A stretch of 6,087 nucleotides of DNA from an uncultured Austwickia sp. (GTDB lineage Bacteria; Actinomycetota; Actinomycetes; Actinomycetales; Dermatophilaceae). This document shows, piece after piece, positions 5,601-6,087 of the stretch. The notes under the pieces were generated by a model. That model was given only the letters and a program-made list of their open reading frames with translations. It was not told where the DNA came from and searched no databases. A program made the translations under genes and the position numbers. Position 1 is the first letter of the stretch. The number at the start of each line of letters is the position of its first letter. The stretch is from positions 1-6,087 of the forward strand of contig CAKUSI010000243.1 in the NCBI GenBank assembly GCA_934678955.1, read 5' to 3'.

Positions 5601-5630
5601 TTGGCTCCCACGCGTGGGTGCGGGTACCCT
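5601..5630 (+). promoter_or_regulatory. Candidate tRNA-Ser promoter containing a 12-bp palindrome
   Basis: TTGGCT (5601-5606, four of six -35 matches) and TACCCT (5625-5630, a GC-rich actinobacterial -10) are separated by 18 bases. Transcription would begin near 5637, about 43 bases before the tRNA. The spacer starts with a perfect palindrome, CCCACGCGTGGG (5607-5618). A second inverted repeat, GCGGGTACCC / GGGTGCCCGC (5620-5643, one mismatch), overlaps the -10. Confidence 0.45.
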
Positions 5631-5679
5631 GACGGGTGCCCGCTCCAGGACGGCGGATTCGCTTCTTGGGCGTGGGCAG

Positions 5680-5770
5680 GGAGGCGTCGCCTAGTCCGGT
5701 CTATGGCGCCCGCCTGCTAAGCGGGTTTGGGGATCAAACCCCATCGAGGGTTCAAATCCCTCCGCCTCCG
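5680..5770 (+). tRNA. tRNA-Ser, anticodon GCT
   Basis: A 91-base class II tRNA reading AGC and AGU codons. The acceptor stem GGAGGCG (5680-5686) pairs with CGCCTCC (5763-5769), with discriminator G5770. The D arm is GCCTAGTCCGGTCTATGGC. The anticodon stem CCCGC/GCGGG (5709-5713 and 5721-5725) encloses the loop CTGCTAA, with anticodon GCT at 5716-5718. A long variable arm, with GGGG and CCCC halves as expected for serine, is followed by a T arm GAGGG-TTCAAAT-CCCTC. CCA is not encoded, so it is added after transcription. No duplicated 3' end is seen nearby that would mark an integrated element. Confidence 0.97.
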
Positions 5771-5831
5771 CTCCGGCGGCCCGGCACGAGATCTTGTATG
5801 AGATCCGCCGTGGGTCGTCGTCCACCGGCAC

Positions 5832-5863
5832 GCGGGACCCCGGGCAGCCGCCCGGGGTCCCGC
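5832..5863 (+). terminator. Terminator hairpin downstream of tRNA-Ser
   Basis: GCGGGACCCCGGGC (5832-5845), loop AGCC, then GCCCGGGGTCCCGC (5850-5863) form a perfect 14-bp stem. A short TTT follows at 5867-5869. It lies 61 bases after the tRNA and is the obvious end of its transcript. Confidence 0.8.
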
Positions 5864-5902
5864 CGGTTTCCCACCTGCGGGTGGCGCCGGCCGCTGCCAC
5901 CA

Positions 5903-6087
5903 TTCCCGCCCGTGGGCGGGATCCGTACGAGGATGCCCAGCTGGTCCCCGCCCGTTCCCGCCCGTGGGCCGCAAGTGGCGGGGTTTGCCCAGGTGGGGGC
6001 GTACGTTTCCCGCCCGTGGGCGGCAAGTGGGGGGGTTTGCCCAGGTGGGGGCGTACGTTTCCCGCCCGTGGGCGGGATCCGTACGAG
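5903..6087. repeat. 52-bp tandem repeat array, at least 3.5 units, running off the window
   Basis: Units start at 5903, 5955, 6007 and 6059, exactly 52 bases apart; the fourth is cut by the window end. Every unit opens with TTCCCGCCCGTGGGC, and each complete unit has TGCCCAG followed by C/G and TGG at the same internal position (for example 5934 and 5986). Units 2 and 3 differ at only two bases and share CGTACGT at the end. Units 1 and 4 are a second type, going on to GGGATCCGTACGAG; their first 29 bases are identical. The opening block forms an inverted repeat, CCCGCCC-GT-GGGCGGG. A degenerate relative, TTCCCACCTGCGGGTGGC, lies upstream at 5868-5885. The 52-bp period breaks reading frames, and I see no gene in 5771-6087 on either strand. 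Confidence 0.95.

Noticed and set aside
3824..5611. A 595-codon open frame on the minus strand overlapping the LCP gene, and several long plus-strand frames (671-1633, 1948-3027, 4651-5529)
   Set aside because: They are Arg/Gly/Pro-rich shadows produced by the high GC content, without recognisable domains, and lie over well-supported genes.
5680..5770. Integration site of a mobile element in tRNA-Ser
   Set aside because: No second copy of the tRNA 3' end and no integrase are visible in this window; the right side is too short to exclude a distant one.
5774..5810. Hairpin CGGCGG / CCGCCG just after the tRNA
   Set aside because: Only six pairs with a 25-base loop; the 14-bp stem at 5832-5863 is a far better terminator.
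5691..6026. Minus-strand open frame with GFEPSMGFDPQ-type sequence
   Set aside because: This is the familiar false protein made by translating across a tRNA gene; it also runs through the terminator and the 52-bp repeats.
5903..6087. CRISPR array
   Set aside because: The repeat is directly tandem with no unique spacers, and no cas gene is seen.

Overview
The window is high-GC, gene-dense DNA with strongly GC-biased third codon positions and minimal GGAG-type ribosome sites. Its gene set (DUF6328, DUF2231, a multi-pass LCP protein and a small cold-shock protein) points to a filamentous actinomycete, in the broad Streptomyces / Nocardiopsis range. That placement is inference from protein resemblance; no species marker is present.

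Layout, left to right. The 3' part of a low-temperature-requirement A (LtrA)-type membrane protein gene runs in on the + strand (2-583) and overlaps tail-to-tail by 9 bp with a minus-strand DUF2231 membrane protein gene (575-1258). A 137-bp gap holding about four copies of a 17-bp tandem repeat separates it from a minus-strand DUF6328 membrane protein gene (1396-1908). Next, on the minus strand, is a secreted or membrane-anchored class-A-beta-lactamase-like serine hydrolase (1996-2961). Divergent from it, only 21 bp away, lies a decayed LacI-type DNA-binding domain (2983-3218) that has lost one base in its helix-turn-helix and lacks the whole sugar-binding part. A cold-shock protein gene (3464-3667, +) follows, with a leader that could pair with the bases just before its start codon, and then a perfect 17-bp-stem terminator (3690-3727). 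A short array of 16-17 bp repeats runs into the stop codon of a minus-strand LytR-CpsA-Psr (LCP) cell-wall ligase gene (3874-5466). Divergent from LCP is a tRNA-Ser(GCT) gene (5680-5770, +) with its own candidate promoter and terminator. The last 185 bases are a 52-bp-period GC-rich tandem repeat that runs off the window end.

How the parts fit together: the genes are mostly envelope proteins (three small or medium integral membrane proteins, one exported serine hydrolase and one LCP glycopolymer ligase), plus housekeeping cold-shock and tRNA genes. There is no obvious operon beyond possible co-transcription of the minus-strand hydrolase, DUF6328 and DUF2231 genes. I do not see a complete new multi-gene system. 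The most unusual signals are non-coding: three separate tandem arrays (two with periods of 16-17 bp, one of 52 bp), the LacI remnant and the candidate cold-shock leader structure.
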